Assembly: GCA_947372225.1 (NCBI GenBank)
Contig: CANBSV010000003.1
Span: 1-64,000, forward strand
DNA: 64,000 nt
DNA from: Burkholderiales bacterium
Lineage (GTDB): Bacteria; Pseudomonadota; Gammaproteobacteria; Burkholderiales; Burkholderiaceae_C
Direction of reading: 5' to 3'
Shown here: piece after piece, positions 37,769 to 50,014 of the stretch
Numbering within the stretch: position 1 is the first letter of the stretch
How the letters are laid out: each line of letters begins with the position of its first letter
Notes under the pieces: model-generated
Database searches by the model: none
Told to the model about the DNA's origin: nothing
The model's input: the letters and a program-made list of their open reading frames with translations, nothing else
Position numbers and translations under genes: made by a program

Positions 37769-39769
37769 ATGGCATCCACCTTCGAGCTGATCCTGCTCTA
37801 CCTCGTGGCCGCGGTCGCGGGGGTGGTGCTGTGTCGCCTCGCAAAACTGCCGCCGATGCTCGGCTACCTGGCCGTGGGCGTGGTCATCGGCCCGCATGCC
37901 ATGGCGCTGGCCAAGGACTCCGCCGGTGTGCGTTACCTCGCCGAGTTCGGGGTGGTCTTCCTCATGTTCGTGATCGGGCTCGAGTTCAACTTGCCCAAGC
38001 TCAACAGCATGCGCAAGCTGGTGTTCGGCCTCGGGCTGGCGCAAGTGGTGCTCACGATTGGCGGCACGCTGGCCGGTCACTTTCTGCTGGACTGGCTGTA
38101 TTCGTTCACGTCGCACCCGTGGCAACTTTCGTGGCAAGGTGCCATCGTGCTGGCGTCGGCCATGGCGATGTCGAGCACGGCCATCGTCGTGAAGCTCATG
38201 GCCGACCGGCTTGAGCTCGAAAGCGAACACGGGCGGCGCGTCATGGGCGTGCTGTTGTTCCAGGATCTGGCGGTGGTGCCGCTGCTGGTGCTGATTCCGG
38301 CGCTCGACTCAGGCGGTACCGATCTGGTCGTCACGCTGGGCACGGCCGCGCTCAAGGCCACCGCGCTGCTGGCCATCTTGCTGGCCGGCGGACAAAAGCT
38401 CATGCGCTGGTGGCTCACGATCGTCGCGCGGCGCAAGAGCGAAGAGCTGTTCATCCTCAACTTGCTGCTGGTCACGCTCGGGCTGGCCTGGCTGACCGAG
38501 CACTTCGGGCTGTCGTTGGCGCTCGGCGCCTTCATTGCCGGCATGCTGATCGCCGAGACCGAATACAAGCATCAGGTCGAGACCGACATCCGTCCCTTCC
38601 ACGACGTGCTGCTGGGCCTGTTTTTCATCACCATCGGCATGAAGCTCGACTGGCACCCGGTGATCGACCAATGGCTGCTGGTGCTGCTGCTCACGCTGGT
38701 GCCGGTGGTCATCAAGTTCGTGCTGGTGTCGCTGCTCGCGCGCCTGTTCGGCACCGCACCGGGTACTGCGTTGCGCACGGGCTTGTACCTGGCGCAGGCC
38801 GGTGAATTCGGTTTCGTGCTGCTCACGCTGGGCGCACAAGAGCACCTGATCGACCCGCGCTGGATCAGCCCGGTGCTGGCCAGCATGGTGCTCAGCATGA
38901 TGCTCACGCCGCTGCTCATCGCCTACAGCGACCGCATCGTGATGCGGCTGAGCGCGACCGACTGGTTGATGCAGTCGGTGGCCATGACGACCATCGCCAA
39001 GCGCGCCATCAACACCGAGGCGCACGTGATCATTGCCGGCTACGGCCGCAGCGGTCAGAACCTGGCGCGCGTGCTGGAGTCGCAGCGCATCCCCTACATG
39101 GCGCTGGACCTGGACCCCGACCGCGTGCGCAAGGCCGCAGCCGCCGGCCAAAGCGTGGTGTTCGGCGATGCGGCGCGGCTGCAAAGCCTGATGGCCGCCG
39201 GTCTGGCGCGTGCCAACGCGGTGGTGGTGAGTTATCACGACACCCCTTCGGCACTCAAGATCTTGCGGCTGGTGCAAGAACACGCGCCCAAGGTGCCGGT
39301 GATCGTGCGCACCATCGACGACAGCGATCTTGAGCGTCTGCGCGCTGCCGGTGCGACCGAGGTCGTTCCCGAAGCCATCGAGGGCTCGCTGATGCTGGCC
39401 AGCCATGCTCTGGCACTGGTCGGCGTGCCCATGCGCCGGGTGCTGCGGGTCGTTCAGCAACAGCGTGATGCCCGCTATGGATTGCTGCGCGGATACTTTC
39501 TCGGCGCCGACGACGACACTTTCGACGAACGCGGCAACATGCGGCTGCACAGCGTCACCCTCACCGCCGTGAGCCACTGTGTGGGACAGCCCCTGGCGGC
39601 CGAAGCCCTGCATGCAGTCGGCGTGTCGGTGGTGTCGGTTCGCCGCGCATCGGGCGTGGTGAGTCACCCCGAAGACGGTCTGTTGCTGGCGGCTGGTGAC
39701 ACCCTGGTGCTGTCGGGTCTGCCCGAGCCGCTGGCGCTCGCCGAAGCCAAACTGCTGTCGCGCGGCTGA
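37769..39769 (+). CDS. kefB: CPA2-family K+/H+ antiporter (KefB/KefC-like)
   Basis: The 666-residue protein has about twelve membrane spans (1-380), with FVIGLEFNLPKL, SSTAIVVKL and EFGLSLALGAFIAGMLIAE-type core motifs, followed by a TrkA-N/RCK domain (about 410-530, IIAGYGRSGQNLARVL) and a TrkA-C domain near the C-terminus. This layout is that of glutathione-gated KefB/KefC or related YbaL antiporters. No kefF/kefG-type quinone reductase gene accompanies it. Confidence 0.93.
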   Translation: MASTFELILLYLVAAVAGVVLCRLAKLPPMLGYLAVGVVIGPHAMALAKDSAGVRYLAEFGVVFLMFVIGLEFNLPKLNSMRKLVFGLGLAQVVLTIGGTLAGHFLLDWLYSFTSHPWQLSWQGAIVLASAMAMSSTAIVVKLMADRLELESEHGRRVMGVLLFQDLAVVPLLVLIPALDSGGTDLVVTLGTAALKATALLAILLAGGQKLMRWWLTIVARRKSEELFILNLLLVTLGLAWLTEHFGLSLALGAFIAGMLIAETEYKHQVETDIRPFHDVLLGLFFITIGMKLDWHPVIDQWLLVLLLTLVPVVIKFVLVSLLARLFGTAPGTALRTGLYLAQAGEFGFVLLTLGAQEHLIDPRWISPVLASMVLSMMLTPLLIAYSDRIVMRLSATDWLMQSVAMTTIAKRAINTEAHVIIAGYGRSGQNLARVLESQRIPYMALDLDPDRVRKAAAAGQSVVFGDAARLQSLMAAGLARANAVVVSYHDTPSALKILRLVQEHAPKVPVIVRTIDDSDLERLRAAGATEVVPEAIEGSLMLASHALALVGVPMRRVLRVVQQQRDARYGLLRGYFLGADDDTFDERGNMRLHSVTLTAVSHCVGQPLAAEALHAVGVSVVSVRRASGVVSHPEDGLLLAAGDTLVLSGLPEPLALAEAKLLSRG

Positions 39770-39795
39770 CGCCCGCTGCGACCTGACCCCCACCG

Positions 39796-41457
39796 ATGCC
39801 CATGATCCGAGTCACTGAACTGCGCCTGCCGCTCGACCATCCCCAAGCCGATCTGCGCGCGGCCTTGCTGCTGCGGCTGGGCGTGAAGGACACCGCGCTG
39901 CGCTCGTTCAATGTCTTCAAGCGCAGCCACGATGCGCGCAAGAAGTCCGCCATCGTGCTGATCTACACCATCGACTGCGAGGTCGACAACGAGGCGGCGG
40001 TGCTGGCGCGGCACGCCGGCGATGTGCACATCAGGCCCTCGCCCGACACCCGCTACCGCTTCGTCGGCCACGTACCGGCCGACTGGCGTGCCAGCGAACG
40101 CGCACGACCGCTGGTGGTGGGCTTCGGGCCGTGCGGGCTGTTTGCCGCGCTGGTGCTCGCGCAAATGGGCCTGCGACCGATCGTGCTCGAGCGCGGCAAG
40201 GAAGTGCGCGAACGCACCAAGGACACCTGGGGCCTGTGGCGCCAGGGCGTGCTCAAGCCCGAGTCCAACGTGCAGTTCGGCGAGGGCGGTGCGGGCACCT
40301 TCAGCGATGGCAAGCTGTGGAGCCAGATCAGCGACCCGCGCCACCTCACGCGCAAGGTGCTCACCGAATTCGTCAAGGCCGGCGCGCCCGAGGAAATCCT
40401 CTACGTGGCCAAGCCGCACATCGGCACCTTCCGGCTCGTGGGCATGGTCGAAAAAATGCGCGCCGAGATCGAATCGCTGGGCGGCGAGATCCGCTTTCAG
40501 CAGCGCGTGGTCGATGTGCTGATCGAAGCCGGCGGCATCCGCGGCGTGACGCTGGACACCGGCGAGCAACTCGACGCCGACCACGTCGTGCTGGCACTCG
40601 GCCACAGCGCGCGCGACACCTTCACGATGCTGCACGGGCGCGGCGTGTTCATGGAGCCGAAGCCGTTTTCGATCGGCTTTCGCATCGAGCACCCGCAAGG
40701 CGTCATCGACCGCGCACGCTACGGCGCGGCGGCCGGCCATCCGGTTCTGGGTGCGGCTGACTACAAGCTGGTGCATCACGCCAGCAATGGCCGCTCGGTC
40801 TACAGCTTTTGCATGTGCCCGGGCGGCACCGTGGTGGCCGCCACCTCCGAGGAAAACCGCGTCGTCACCAATGGCATGAGCCAGTACTCGCGCAACGAGC
40901 GCAACGCCAATGCGGGCATCGTGGTGGGCATCAACCCGCAGGATTACCGGCAGGATGGCCTGACCGACGGACCGGTCAGCCCGCTCGATGGCATGGCCTT
41001 CCAGCGCCACTGGGAATCGCGTGCCTTCGAACTCGGCGGAGGCGGTTACATGGCGCCAGGCCAGCTGGTGGGTGACTTCATTCGCGGGCAGGCCTCGGGC
41101 GTGCTGGGCTCGGTCGAGCCGTCTTACAAGCCGGGGGTGCACCTGACCGACCTGGGCCGGCGCGGCCACGCCAGCTTGCCGCTGTACGCCATCGACGCGA
41201 TCCGCGAAGCGCTGCCCGCGTTCGAGCGGCAGATCAAGGGATTCAACATGCCCGATGCGGTGCTCACCGGCGTCGAAACGCGCACCTCATCGCCGCTGCG
41301 CATCACCCGTGGACGCGACTGGCAAAGCGTCAACGTGCGCGGCCTGTACCCTGCCGGCGAAGGCGCGGGCTACGCCGGCGGGATCATGTCGGCCGGCGTC
41401 GACGGCATCGAGGTGGCCGAGGCGGTGGGTCGCTCGATGTTGGGGTTGGTGGACTGA
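39796..41457 (+). CDS. FAD-dependent oxidoreductase of the COG2509 type
   Basis: The 553-residue protein has an N-terminal about 100-residue domain (with RSFNVFKRSHDARKKSAIV), then an FAD-binding Rossmann motif VVGFGPCGLFAALVLAQMG (split near residue 110), QFGEGGAGTFSDGKL, and a C-terminal GEGAGYAGGIMSAGVDG motif. This matches large uncharacterised FAD-dependent dehydrogenases found across bacteria. Start at 39796 or at ATG 39802. It follows the KefB-type gene by 26 bases and ends 24 bases from the convergent hsdR. Physiological substrate unknown. Confidence 0.88.
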   Translation: MPMIRVTELRLPLDHPQADLRAALLLRLGVKDTALRSFNVFKRSHDARKKSAIVLIYTIDCEVDNEAAVLARHAGDVHIRPSPDTRYRFVGHVPADWRASERARPLVVGFGPCGLFAALVLAQMGLRPIVLERGKEVRERTKDTWGLWRQGVLKPESNVQFGEGGAGTFSDGKLWSQISDPRHLTRKVLTEFVKAGAPEEILYVAKPHIGTFRLVGMVEKMRAEIESLGGEIRFQQRVVDVLIEAGGIRGVTLDTGEQLDADHVVLALGHSARDTFTMLHGRGVFMEPKPFSIGFRIEHPQGVIDRARYGAAAGHPVLGAADYKLVHHASNGRSVYSFCMCPGGTVVAATSEENRVVTNGMSQYSRNERNANAGIVVGINPQDYRQDGLTDGPVSPLDGMAFQRHWESRAFELGGGGYMAPGQLVGDFIRGQASGVLGSVEPSYKPGVHLTDLGRRGHASLPLYAIDAIREALPAFERQIKGFNMPDAVLTGVETRTSSPLRITRGRDWQSVNVRGLYPAGEGAGYAGGIMSAGVDGIEVAEAVGRSMLGLVD

Positions 41458-41481
41458 CCCGCTGGCTCACGGCTTGAGCGA

Positions 41482-44400
41482 TCAGGCCCACGCATCGGCC
41501 AAGGCATGGGCTTGCTGCAAGACCAGTTCCACCGCGGCCACTTCCAGATCCGGCGGGTACTTGTACTTGCGCAAGATGCGCTTGACCATCAAGCGCAGTT
41601 TGGCCTGCACGCTGTCGCGCTGCGTCCAGTCAACGGTCAGGTTCTTGCGCAAGTTCTCGGTCAGTTCGTGGGCGATCTTCTTGAGCGTCTCGTCGGTCAG
41701 CTCGCGCACGGCAGATTCGTTGTGCGCCAGCGCGTCGTAGAAGCGCACCTCGTCTTCGGTCAAACCCAACTGCTCGCCGCGGCTGGCCGCTGCGCGGAAA
41801 TCCTTGGCCATTTGCACCAGCTCTTCCATCACCTGCGCGGCTTCGATGGATCGGTTCTGGTAGCGCTGGACCACGTCGCTCAGCATGTCCGAGAACTTCT
41901 TGTTCTGGACCACGTTGCTCGCAAAGCGTGACTTGATCTCGCCTTCGAGCAGCCGCTCGAGCAGCTCGACCGCCAGATTGCGCTCGGGCAGGTTGCGCAC
42001 CTCAGCCAGGAAAGCGTCGTCGAGGATGCCGATGTCGGGCTTGTCGAGGCCCACCGCATCAAAGATGTCGACCACCTCATCGGACACCACCGCCGAGTTG
42101 ATGATCTGCCGGATGGCCAGCTCGCGCGCCTCGTCGGTTTTCTTCTGCGCGCTGACATCGCGCTTGGTGAGGATGACCTTCACCGCTTGGAAAAACGCCA
42201 CTTCCTCGCGCACCGCCTTGGCATCGTCCAGCGTGCAGCACAGCGAGAACGCCTTGCTCATTGCCAGCGCCGTGTCGGCAAAGCGCTTCTTGCCGTCGGC
42301 CACGCCCAGCACATGGTTGGCCGCGCCGGCCAGCGTCTTGTGGCCGCCGTTTAAAAAGTCCGACCAGTCAAAGCCGTGCAGCATGGCGTGCAGCACATCG
42401 AGCTTCTCGGCGAGCACGCTGAACGCCTCGTGCGCGTCCACGGTGGGCCGTCCGCGACCCTGGCTGGCGGTGTATTCCTTCAGGGCTGACTTCAACTCGT
42501 TGGCGATGCCGATGTAGTCGACCACCAGCCCACCTTGCTTGTCCTTGAAGACCCGGTTCACCCGCGCGATGGCTTGCATCAGGTTGTGGCTCTTCATCGG
42601 CTTGTCGATGTACAGCGTGTGCACGCAAGGCGCATCAAAGCCGGTGAGCCACATGTCGCGCACGATCACCAGGCGCAGCGGGTCCTCGGGCTTCTTGAAC
42701 CGCTTTTCCAGCCGCTTCTTGACCTGCGCGCTGTAGATGTGCGGGCGCAGCAGCGCCTTGTCGCTGGCCGATCCTGTCATCACGATCTTGATGGCGCCCA
42801 ACTCGGGGTCGTCGCTGTGCCAGTCGGGCCGCAGTTTGGTGATCTCGTTGTAGAGGTGCACGCAGATGTCGCGACTCATGCCCACCACCATGGCCTTGCC
42901 GCTTTGCGCCTTGTTGCGTTCCTCGAAGTGCGCCACCAGATCGGCCGCCACGCTGGCGATGCGTGGCTCGGCACCGACCACCTTCTCCAGCGCGGCCCAG
43001 CGGCTCTTGAGCTTGGCCTGCTGGCTTTCTTCTTCATCCTCGGCGAGCTCGTCCACCTCGCCGTCGATGGTGGCCAGCTCGTCGGCCTTCAGGCCCAACT
43101 TGGCCAGCCGGCTCTCGTAGTAGATGGCCACGGTGGCGCCATCTTCCTTGGCCTGCTGCATGTCGTACACGCTGATGTAGTCGCCAAACACCGCGCGCGT
43201 GTCGCGGTCTTCGCCCGACACCGGCGTGCCCGTGAACGCGACGAAGGTGGCATTCGGAAGCGCGTCGCGCAGGTGCTGGGCGTAGCCCACCTGGTAGCGG
43301 TCGACCGTGGGCGCAAATTCAGCCTGGTTCGGCGCCGGCGCGCCCGAGCCCGTGGTCAGCACCGTGGCCGTGGTGCCAGTCGCCGGACGTTGCTTCACGG
43401 TCTTCAGCTTGGCCTCAAAGCCGTACTGCGTGCGGTGAGCTTCGTCGGCGATCACCACGATGTTGTGGCGCTGCGAGAGCGTGGGGAAGGTGTCTTCGTC
43501 CTCACCCAGCATGAACTTCTGGATGGTTGCGAACACGATGCCGCCGCTCGGTCGATTGGCCAGCAAGGCACGCAGATCCTGGCGCGAGCCGGCTTGCACC
43601 GGCTGCTCGCGCAACAGGTCTTGCGCCAGCGAGAACACGCCAAACAACTGGCCGTCGAGGTCGTTGCGGTCGGTGATCACCACGATGGTCGGGTTGGCCA
43701 TCAACGGCTCTTGCATCACGCGCGCCGCAAAGCAGGTCATGGTGATGCTCTTGCCGCTGCCCTGCGTGTGCCACACCACGCCACCCTTGCCGCGCACGCT
43801 GGGTGCGCCGTCCGGGCGCGATGCCGCAATCACCTGGCCGATGGCCGCGCGCACCGCGTGAAACTGGTGATAGCCGGCAATCTTCTTGACCAACGTGCCG
43901 TCGTCTTCAAACAGCACGAAGTAGCGCAGGTAGTCCAGCAAATAGGTCGGCGCCAGCACGCCGCGCACCAGCGTTTGCAGCTCGTTGAACGGCCCCAGCG
44001 GATCGAGCGTGATGCCATCGATCGTGCGCCAGGCCATGAAGCGCTCGGCATTGGCCGACAGCGAGCCCAGAAGCGCGTCGGTGCCGTCTGAAATCACCAG
44101 CACCTCGTTGTATTGAAACGCGTCGGCGATCTGTTCCTTGTAGGTTTCGATCTGTTGGAACGCCTTCCAGACATCGGCATTCAAGTCAGCGGGGTTCTTC
44201 AGCTCGATGAGCACCAACGGCAGGCCGTTGACGAACAAGATGATGTCGGGCCGGCGGGTGTGGTTCGGCCCCTGAATCGAGTACTGGTTGACCGCCAGCC
44301 ATTCGTTGCGCGCAGGCTCGGCCCAATCGATCAGCCGCACGAAGTCGCCTCGGGTTTCACCGTCGCGCTGGTACTGCACCGGCACGCCGGCCACCAGTAG

Positions 44401-44664
44401 ACGATGAAAGTGCCGGTTGGCCGCCAGCAGCACGGGCGTGCCCATCTCGACCACCTGCTGCACGGCGTCGTCGCGCGCGGCCTGCGGCACCGCAGGGTTC
44501 AGGCGGGCCACGGCCTGGCGCAGCCGCTCGATCAGCAACACCTGGCGGTAGCTGGTGCGCTCGGGGGTAGTGCCGTCAGGCGCGATGTCCGGGCCGTAGA
44601 GGTGGGTGTAGCCCACATCGGCCAGCCACCCAAGGGCCTCTTGTTCGAGCTGATCTTCGGTCAT
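41482..44664 (-). CDS. hsdR: Type I restriction enzyme, motor/endonuclease subunit HsdR
   Basis: The 1060-residue protein has an N-terminal PD-(D/E)xK nuclease with D140 and ExK at E154/K156 (PLVLIELKN), then a superfamily 2 translocase with Walker A QGSGKS (301-306), DEAH (407-410), an FTGTP motif and the C-terminal helicase motif with GFDAPC and QAIARVNR. Together these cleave DNA after translocation from an unmodified recognition site. Length is normal and no break is seen. It is separated from hsdS and hsdM by two other genes and follows the ATPase gene by 16 bases. Confidence 0.97.
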   Translation of the reverse strand: MTEDQLEQEALGWLADVGYTHLYGPDIAPDGTTPERTSYRQVLLIERLRQAVARLNPAVPQAARDDAVQQVVEMGTPVLLAANRHFHRLLVAGVPVQYQRDGETRGDFVRLIDWAEPARNEWLAVNQYSIQGPNHTRRPDIILFVNGLPLVLIELKNPADLNADVWKAFQQIETYKEQIADAFQYNEVLVISDGTDALLGSLSANAERFMAWRTIDGITLDPLGPFNELQTLVRGVLAPTYLLDYLRYFVLFEDDGTLVKKIAGYHQFHAVRAAIGQVIAASRPDGAPSVRGKGGVVWHTQGSGKSITMTCFAARVMQEPLMANPTIVVITDRNDLDGQLFGVFSLAQDLLREQPVQAGSRQDLRALLANRPSGGIVFATIQKFMLGEDEDTFPTLSQRHNIVVIADEAHRTQYGFEAKLKTVKQRPATGTTATVLTTGSGAPAPNQAEFAPTVDRYQVGYAQHLRDALPNATFVAFTGTPVSGEDRDTRAVFGDYISVYDMQQAKEDGATVAIYYESRLAKLGLKADELATIDGEVDELAEDEEESQQAKLKSRWAALEKVVGAEPRIASVAADLVAHFEERNKAQSGKAMVVGMSRDICVHLYNEITKLRPDWHSDDPELGAIKIVMTGSASDKALLRPHIYSAQVKKRLEKRFKKPEDPLRLVIVRDMWLTGFDAPCVHTLYIDKPMKSHNLMQAIARVNRVFKDKQGGLVVDYIGIANELKSALKEYTASQGRGRPTVDAHEAFSVLAEKLDVLHAMLHGFDWSDFLNGGHKTLAGAANHVLGVADGKKRFADTALAMSKAFSLCCTLDDAKAVREEVAFFQAVKVILTKRDVSAQKKTDEARELAIRQIINSAVVSDEVVDIFDAVGLDKPDIGILDDAFLAEVRNLPERNLAVELLERLLEGEIKSRFASNVVQNKKFSDMLSDVVQRYQNRSIEAAQVMEELVQMAKDFRAAASRGEQLGLTEDEVRFYDALAHNESAVRELTDETLKKIAHELTENLRKNLTVDWTQRDSVQAKLRLMVKRILRKYKYPPDLEVAAVELVLQQAHALADAWA

Positions 44665-44680
44665 GCGGCTGGGCCTCTGA

Positions 44681-45865
44681 TCAGGGCTCGAACTTCGGCA
44701 TCACCCGCCGCATGAATGTGTCGAAGAGCGGCACTGTGAAGGCCATCTCGCCGTGTGCCGGGCTGTAGACCATGCCCTTCTTGATCAGTTTGTCGCGCAC
44801 GGGCGCCAAACTGTTGATCTTGACGCTCAGTTTGACCGCGACGTCGTTGGTGCGATATGGACCTGCCCCCAGCTCGGCCATGGCTCGCAAATAGGTCTTC
44901 TCGCGCGGGGTCAACCTGTCGAAGCGGACACGGAAGAAGTTCTCGTCCAACCGTTGCGATACCAGTTCACTCGTCTCGCTGATGACGGCAGCACCGATGG
45001 GCGACGTGGCAGCGTGGTTCCAGGCCTGATAGCCCCACTCCTGCAGGAAGTACGGATAGCCCTGCGTGAGTTTGAAGATTGCTTGCAATGCCGCTGGATC
45101 GAACTCGGCGCCCTCGGCTCGAACAGGGTCGCGCAAAGCCTTCTCGGCATCGGCTTGGGGCAGCGCCCCAACCGTCGGGAAGCTGAACAGCCGCTCTGCG
45201 TATGACTGTGACTCGCCCGCCAAGCCGGGCAGGATCGGCAGACCCGCGCCCACCAGCACCAGCGGCAGCTGGCGCTGCTGCATCTTGTGCATGGCCATGA
45301 TCAGCGCACTCAGCTCATATGAGCTGAAGTACTGGATCTCGTCGATGAGAATTGCCACTGCGGCATGGCGCTCCTGCGCAGCCTCCGCCACGGCCACGAA
45401 CAGGTTGGGCAGGTCCACCTCCAAATCGCCGCTGTCGGCTGAACCGGGCTCGGGCTCGATGTCCAGGCCGATGTCGAGGTCGCCGACCTTGACCTTGATG
45501 GAACCAATGAAGCTGCGAAGCACCCCCAAGCCTTGCCGCACCTTGTCGCCGGCGCCCTTGAGCCGATCCAGTTCGAACAGGAGGCGGCGCAGGTGCGGGA
45601 CCAGCAGCACGGACAGCGGCTTGCCCTCGTGCGCCTCGACCAGAATGGTGCGAAAACCGGCCGCTTGCGCAGTGCGCTCGATCTCGTTGAGCAGCACCGT
45701 CTTGCCCACCCCGCGCAGCCCGGTGAGCAGCATGCTCTTCTCGGGACGTTTGGCCAGCACACGGCCGAACAGCACGCGGGCTTGTTCCAGGATGCTCTCG
45801 CGGCCGGCCAATTCGGGTGGTGGCGACCCCGCACCTGGGGAGAATGGGTTGCGGATCTTGTCCAT
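44681..45865 (-). CDS. AAA/STAND-like ATP-binding protein in the restriction locus
   Basis: The 394-residue protein has a P-loop ATPase domain (about 20-260) with Walker A GLRGVGKT (49-56) and Walker [12 protein letters not shown] (about 169-179), a sensor-like [14 protein letters not shown] stretch, and a C-terminal winged-helix-like region (about 300-394) with [17 protein letters not shown] and NDVAVKL. The layout resembles archaeal-type or Orc1/Cdc6-like ATPases (COG1672-related). The ATG at 45865 is preferred over TTG 45871. It lies 16 bases ahead of hsdR and behind an AT-rich leader, so it likely forms a unit with hsdR. Function in restriction is unknown. Confidence 0.82.
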   Translation of the reverse strand: MDKIRNPFSPGAGSPPPELAGRESILEQARVLFGRVLAKRPEKSMLLTGLRGVGKTVLLNEIERTAQAAGFRTILVEAHEGKPLSVLLVPHLRRLLFELDRLKGAGDKVRQGLGVLRSFIGSIKVKVGDLDIGLDIEPEPGSADSGDLEVDLPNLFVAVAEAAQERHAAVAILIDEIQYFSSYELSALIMAMHKMQQRQLPLVLVGAGLPILPGLAGESQSYAERLFSFPTVGALPQADAEKALRDPVRAEGAEFDPAALQAIFKLTQGYPYFLQEWGYQAWNHAATSPIGAAVISETSELVSQRLDENFFRVRFDRLTPREKTYLRAMAELGAGPYRTNDVAVKLSVKINSLAPVRDKLIKKGMVYSPAHGEMAFTVPLFDTFMRRVMPKFEP

Positions 45866-46063
45866 CGTCAAGAAGACTATACCGATTTATTCCTATTTAT
45901 ACATTGATGATCGTATAAATATGGATTCTTTGCTATCAAACCCCCTCGCTGCCACTTCGCCTCAATCGCTGATCGATCCTTGACAGGCCTCTCGCAAGCC
46001 TGTCACGTCGTCAACGCGGTTTCTGCTTCTGGAAGCCACAACCGAACGACGATCAGCACCCGT
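45866..46063. promoter_or_regulatory. AT-rich leader with inverted repeats between the nuclease and ATPase genes
   Basis: Composition is clearly more AT-rich than the surroundings at 45875-45935. ATTTATA (45895-45901) and TATAAAT (45914-45920) form an inverted repeat, and TGACAGGC (45981-45988) pairs perfectly with GCCTGTCA (45998-46005). On the minus strand TTGATA followed after 16 bases by TATACG could be a promoter for the ATPase gene. The eight-base stem has no T tract and is not a typical terminator. Confidence 0.45.
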
Positions 46064-47107
46064 TCAGTCGTCGGGCGTGGCAATCGTCCAGATGCGCTTG
46101 AGCGGCAGCTCGGCCTTGATGTCCGGATCCAGCTTGTCGTAGTTGGCCAGCAGTTGCTCGACCAGGTCGTTCGCGTTCCAGATGCGCACCTTGAAGAACT
46201 GCGACGGGACTTCCCTCGTGACCGACGACTTGAACCCGGACCACGACACGAACAGGCCCTGGTCTGCCGCGACGCTTTGCATCGCACCGATCAACTGGGT
46301 GAATTCAGGGCGGTCGGCCGGCGTGTCGCCTGACTTCACCTGCACGCAAATCCGCGGGTGGTCGAACCCGAAAGAGCCCCCCGCGGCCAGGATGTCGATG
46401 CCCCGGTCCGCACCGGGCGGGCTCAGGTGCGTGGTGAAGCCCTGAGCCTTGAGCACGGCCTCCACCAGCCGGGCCATGCCGTGGCCCATGAACTTCTGGA
46501 TGATGAGCCTGGCGATCGAGTCACGCGCCAACTGTTCAAGGTCTACATCGGCGTCGTCCGGAGCAGGAGCGGCCGTGCCGTTGCTTTGCGGCGCCGTCGC
46601 GGCCGCGACCGGGACACTGTGCCAACTGTTCTGCCCCATGGCCCGGACCCGACGCTCGGCATCGTTGCGCTTGATCTCGCAGATGGTCAGCACCGACCCC
46701 AGCGAGTACAGGATGTCCTGGTCAAACGCCGTGCGCGGCACCTGGGTGTTCAGCCACCTGATCTGCCGAGAGTGCCGAAACAGAGGTTCCGCAGCCGCTT
46801 CATAGGTGCACGCGCTCACGATCTCGCCGATGGCGATGGTCGAGGTCAACTTGCTCGGCACCGCCACCCAATCGCCCACCTTCATGGCTAGTGCGAAGGC
46901 CCAGATCTGGCCCGACCAATTGCCGATCTTGCGTGTGGGCTCGCCGGGGCATACCTGCTGCAGCAAGCTCTTGATCCCGGCGTAGTCGGGGATCGTGGTC
47001 AGGTCACTGCCGATGATGGATTCCCAGGTCAGGTAGACCCGACCGTCCTGCATGAAGCGAGACTCGTATTCGCCGTACTTCCCGGCGCGGACCAACCAAA
47101 GTGCCAT
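46064..47107 (-). CDS. Mrr-family restriction endonuclease-like protein
   Basis: A 347-residue protein in two parts. The C-terminal part (about 190-330) is an Mrr-type PD-(D/E)xK nuclease: GFTTHLSPPGADRGIDIL with Asp238 and then CVQVKSGD with Gln256 and Lys258, the D...QxK form typical of Mrr. The N-terminal part (about 1-150), with WLVRAGKYGE and MKVGDWVAVPSK, resembles PUA/EVE-type folds that can read modified bases. A low-complexity linker (about 160-190) joins them. It sits 15 bases behind hsdS. A type IV-like, modification-dependent nuclease is the likely class; domain call for the N-terminus is tentative. Confidence 0.85.
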   Translation of the reverse strand: MALWLVRAGKYGEYESRFMQDGRVYLTWESIIGSDLTTIPDYAGIKSLLQQVCPGEPTRKIGNWSGQIWAFALAMKVGDWVAVPSKLTSTIAIGEIVSACTYEAAAEPLFRHSRQIRWLNTQVPRTAFDQDILYSLGSVLTICEIKRNDAERRVRAMGQNSWHSVPVAAATAPQSNGTAAPAPDDADVDLEQLARDSIARLIIQKFMGHGMARLVEAVLKAQGFTTHLSPPGADRGIDILAAGGSFGFDHPRICVQVKSGDTPADRPEFTQLIGAMQSVAADQGLFVSWSGFKSSVTREVPSQFFKVRIWNANDLVEQLLANYDKLDPDIKAELPLKRIWTIATPDD

Positions 47108-47122
47108 GGGTGTGGTGTTCTC

Positions 47123-48425
47123 TCAGTGGGTGGTGAGGATCGCTTCAGCTTCCGGCAGCCGAAGCTGACCGGAGATCAGGCGGGGGAGCAGGGTGTCGCG
47201 GAGCGCGGCGAGGGTTTGGGCTTGCTGCTCATTCGACACCAGCCGATCGAACAGCGGCGCCGCAAATGCCATAAACGCCTCGACCACGGGTGAGGACGGC
47301 ACCAGCACAGGGATGGGTCGAAAAGCCTTCTTGCTGATTTCCATGAAGGTCGATCCGTTGGCGCGCGCCTTGATGCCATCCATGTTCTGCTGACACCACA
47401 GCAGCATGTAAATCGGCGGCAACAGGCTTCCCGGCGGCATGGCGATGTAGCCCTGGTTAATGGCAACCGGCATCTGTGAGATCGCGAGATAGCCGATGGG
47501 TGCGCGCGACGACATCAGCAAGGTTCCCGCAGGCAACAACCCTGAACCGATCTTCGACAGACCTTTGCCAGACAGTCGCCGTTCGGTGCTCAGCAGTACG
47601 GGTGACGGCAACCCCGAGAGGTCTTTGGGCGTGGTCCATGCGTGCTCCTCGGGAGTCCAGTAGCCGGGCTCCTTGGTGTCCGGCGTGGCGCCGCCCACGC
47701 ATTCGACGGCATCGCCAACCGGTTGCACCGACCACCCCTTCGGCACCAACCCCAACGCCGACTCCTCGAAGCTGTCCGGAAACAAGGCCGCGGTGGCTTC
47801 GTCCATGCCGGCCGGGGCGAGGCCCTGGCTCCTGGCGTGCACCGGGTCGAAGTCGACGAACCACGACTTGAACAGCGCCTGCGCGATGGCTTCGAGGGTG
47901 ACGTTGGTTTCGCGCAGGAGGGCGATGCGGTCGTCGATTGCGCCAAGCGTCTCGGCAATCTCTCGCTGAACAGATAGTGTGGGCGTCAGGACGCGCAGCG
48001 CCTCCAAGACCGGAATACGCAGGTTGCTGACCGTCGAGCCAGTGCCTTCGTTCCAACCGATCTGGTGTTGAAGGTATGGCGATTGGAGAGCAAATAGCAA
48101 AAAGCGCCCATCCACCTTCATCGGGTCAGGGCGCAGAAGCACTTGACGTTGACCAACGCAGCAACGAAGCCCCCGAGGTATCTGGCAGACATCGCCCATC
48201 GGAGCCTCACGGGTCATGACGATATCGCCGGCCTGCGGGGCAGCGCGCCTGACACGGCCTTGGTAGTGCTCCTCGTCTGTGAAGCTTGGGGAACTCAAGT
48301 CGAGCCGCCCACCTTTAATGTTCTGGTTCCGCAGGACGACCACGCCGGAACTTGTCCACTTCGGTGTCGCGTGTGGGCAATCCACCACGAGCAGGCAGAG
48401 CGATTTGAGACTGTGCTCCACAACC

Positions 48426-48436
<11 letters not shown>
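47123..48436 (-). CDS. hsdS: Type I restriction enzyme specificity subunit HsdS
   Basis: The 437-residue protein has two target-recognition domains (about 1-150 and 225-395), each followed by a conserved helical spacer: the first near 155-200 with [20 protein letters not shown] (the family's IDDRI motif) and the second near 400-430 with [14 protein letters not shown] and [10 protein letters not shown]. Each domain reads half of a bipartite site for both methylation and restriction. It overlaps the end of hsdM by 11 bases, the usual arrangement. The recognition sequence cannot be deduced. Confidence 0.95.
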
Positions 48437-49988
<1,552 letters not shown>

Positions 49989-50014
49989 GGGCTTACCCCT
50001 TCACGGGCTGTGGC

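Noticed and set aside
42535..44091. 518-codon plus-strand frame across hsdR
   Set aside because: Antisense to the motif-complete HsdR; low-complexity composition and no recognisable domain.
45975..46010. Terminator between the Mrr gene and the ATPase gene
   Set aside because: The eight-base stem is perfect but has no T tract on the minus strand, so it is kept only as an inverted repeat.
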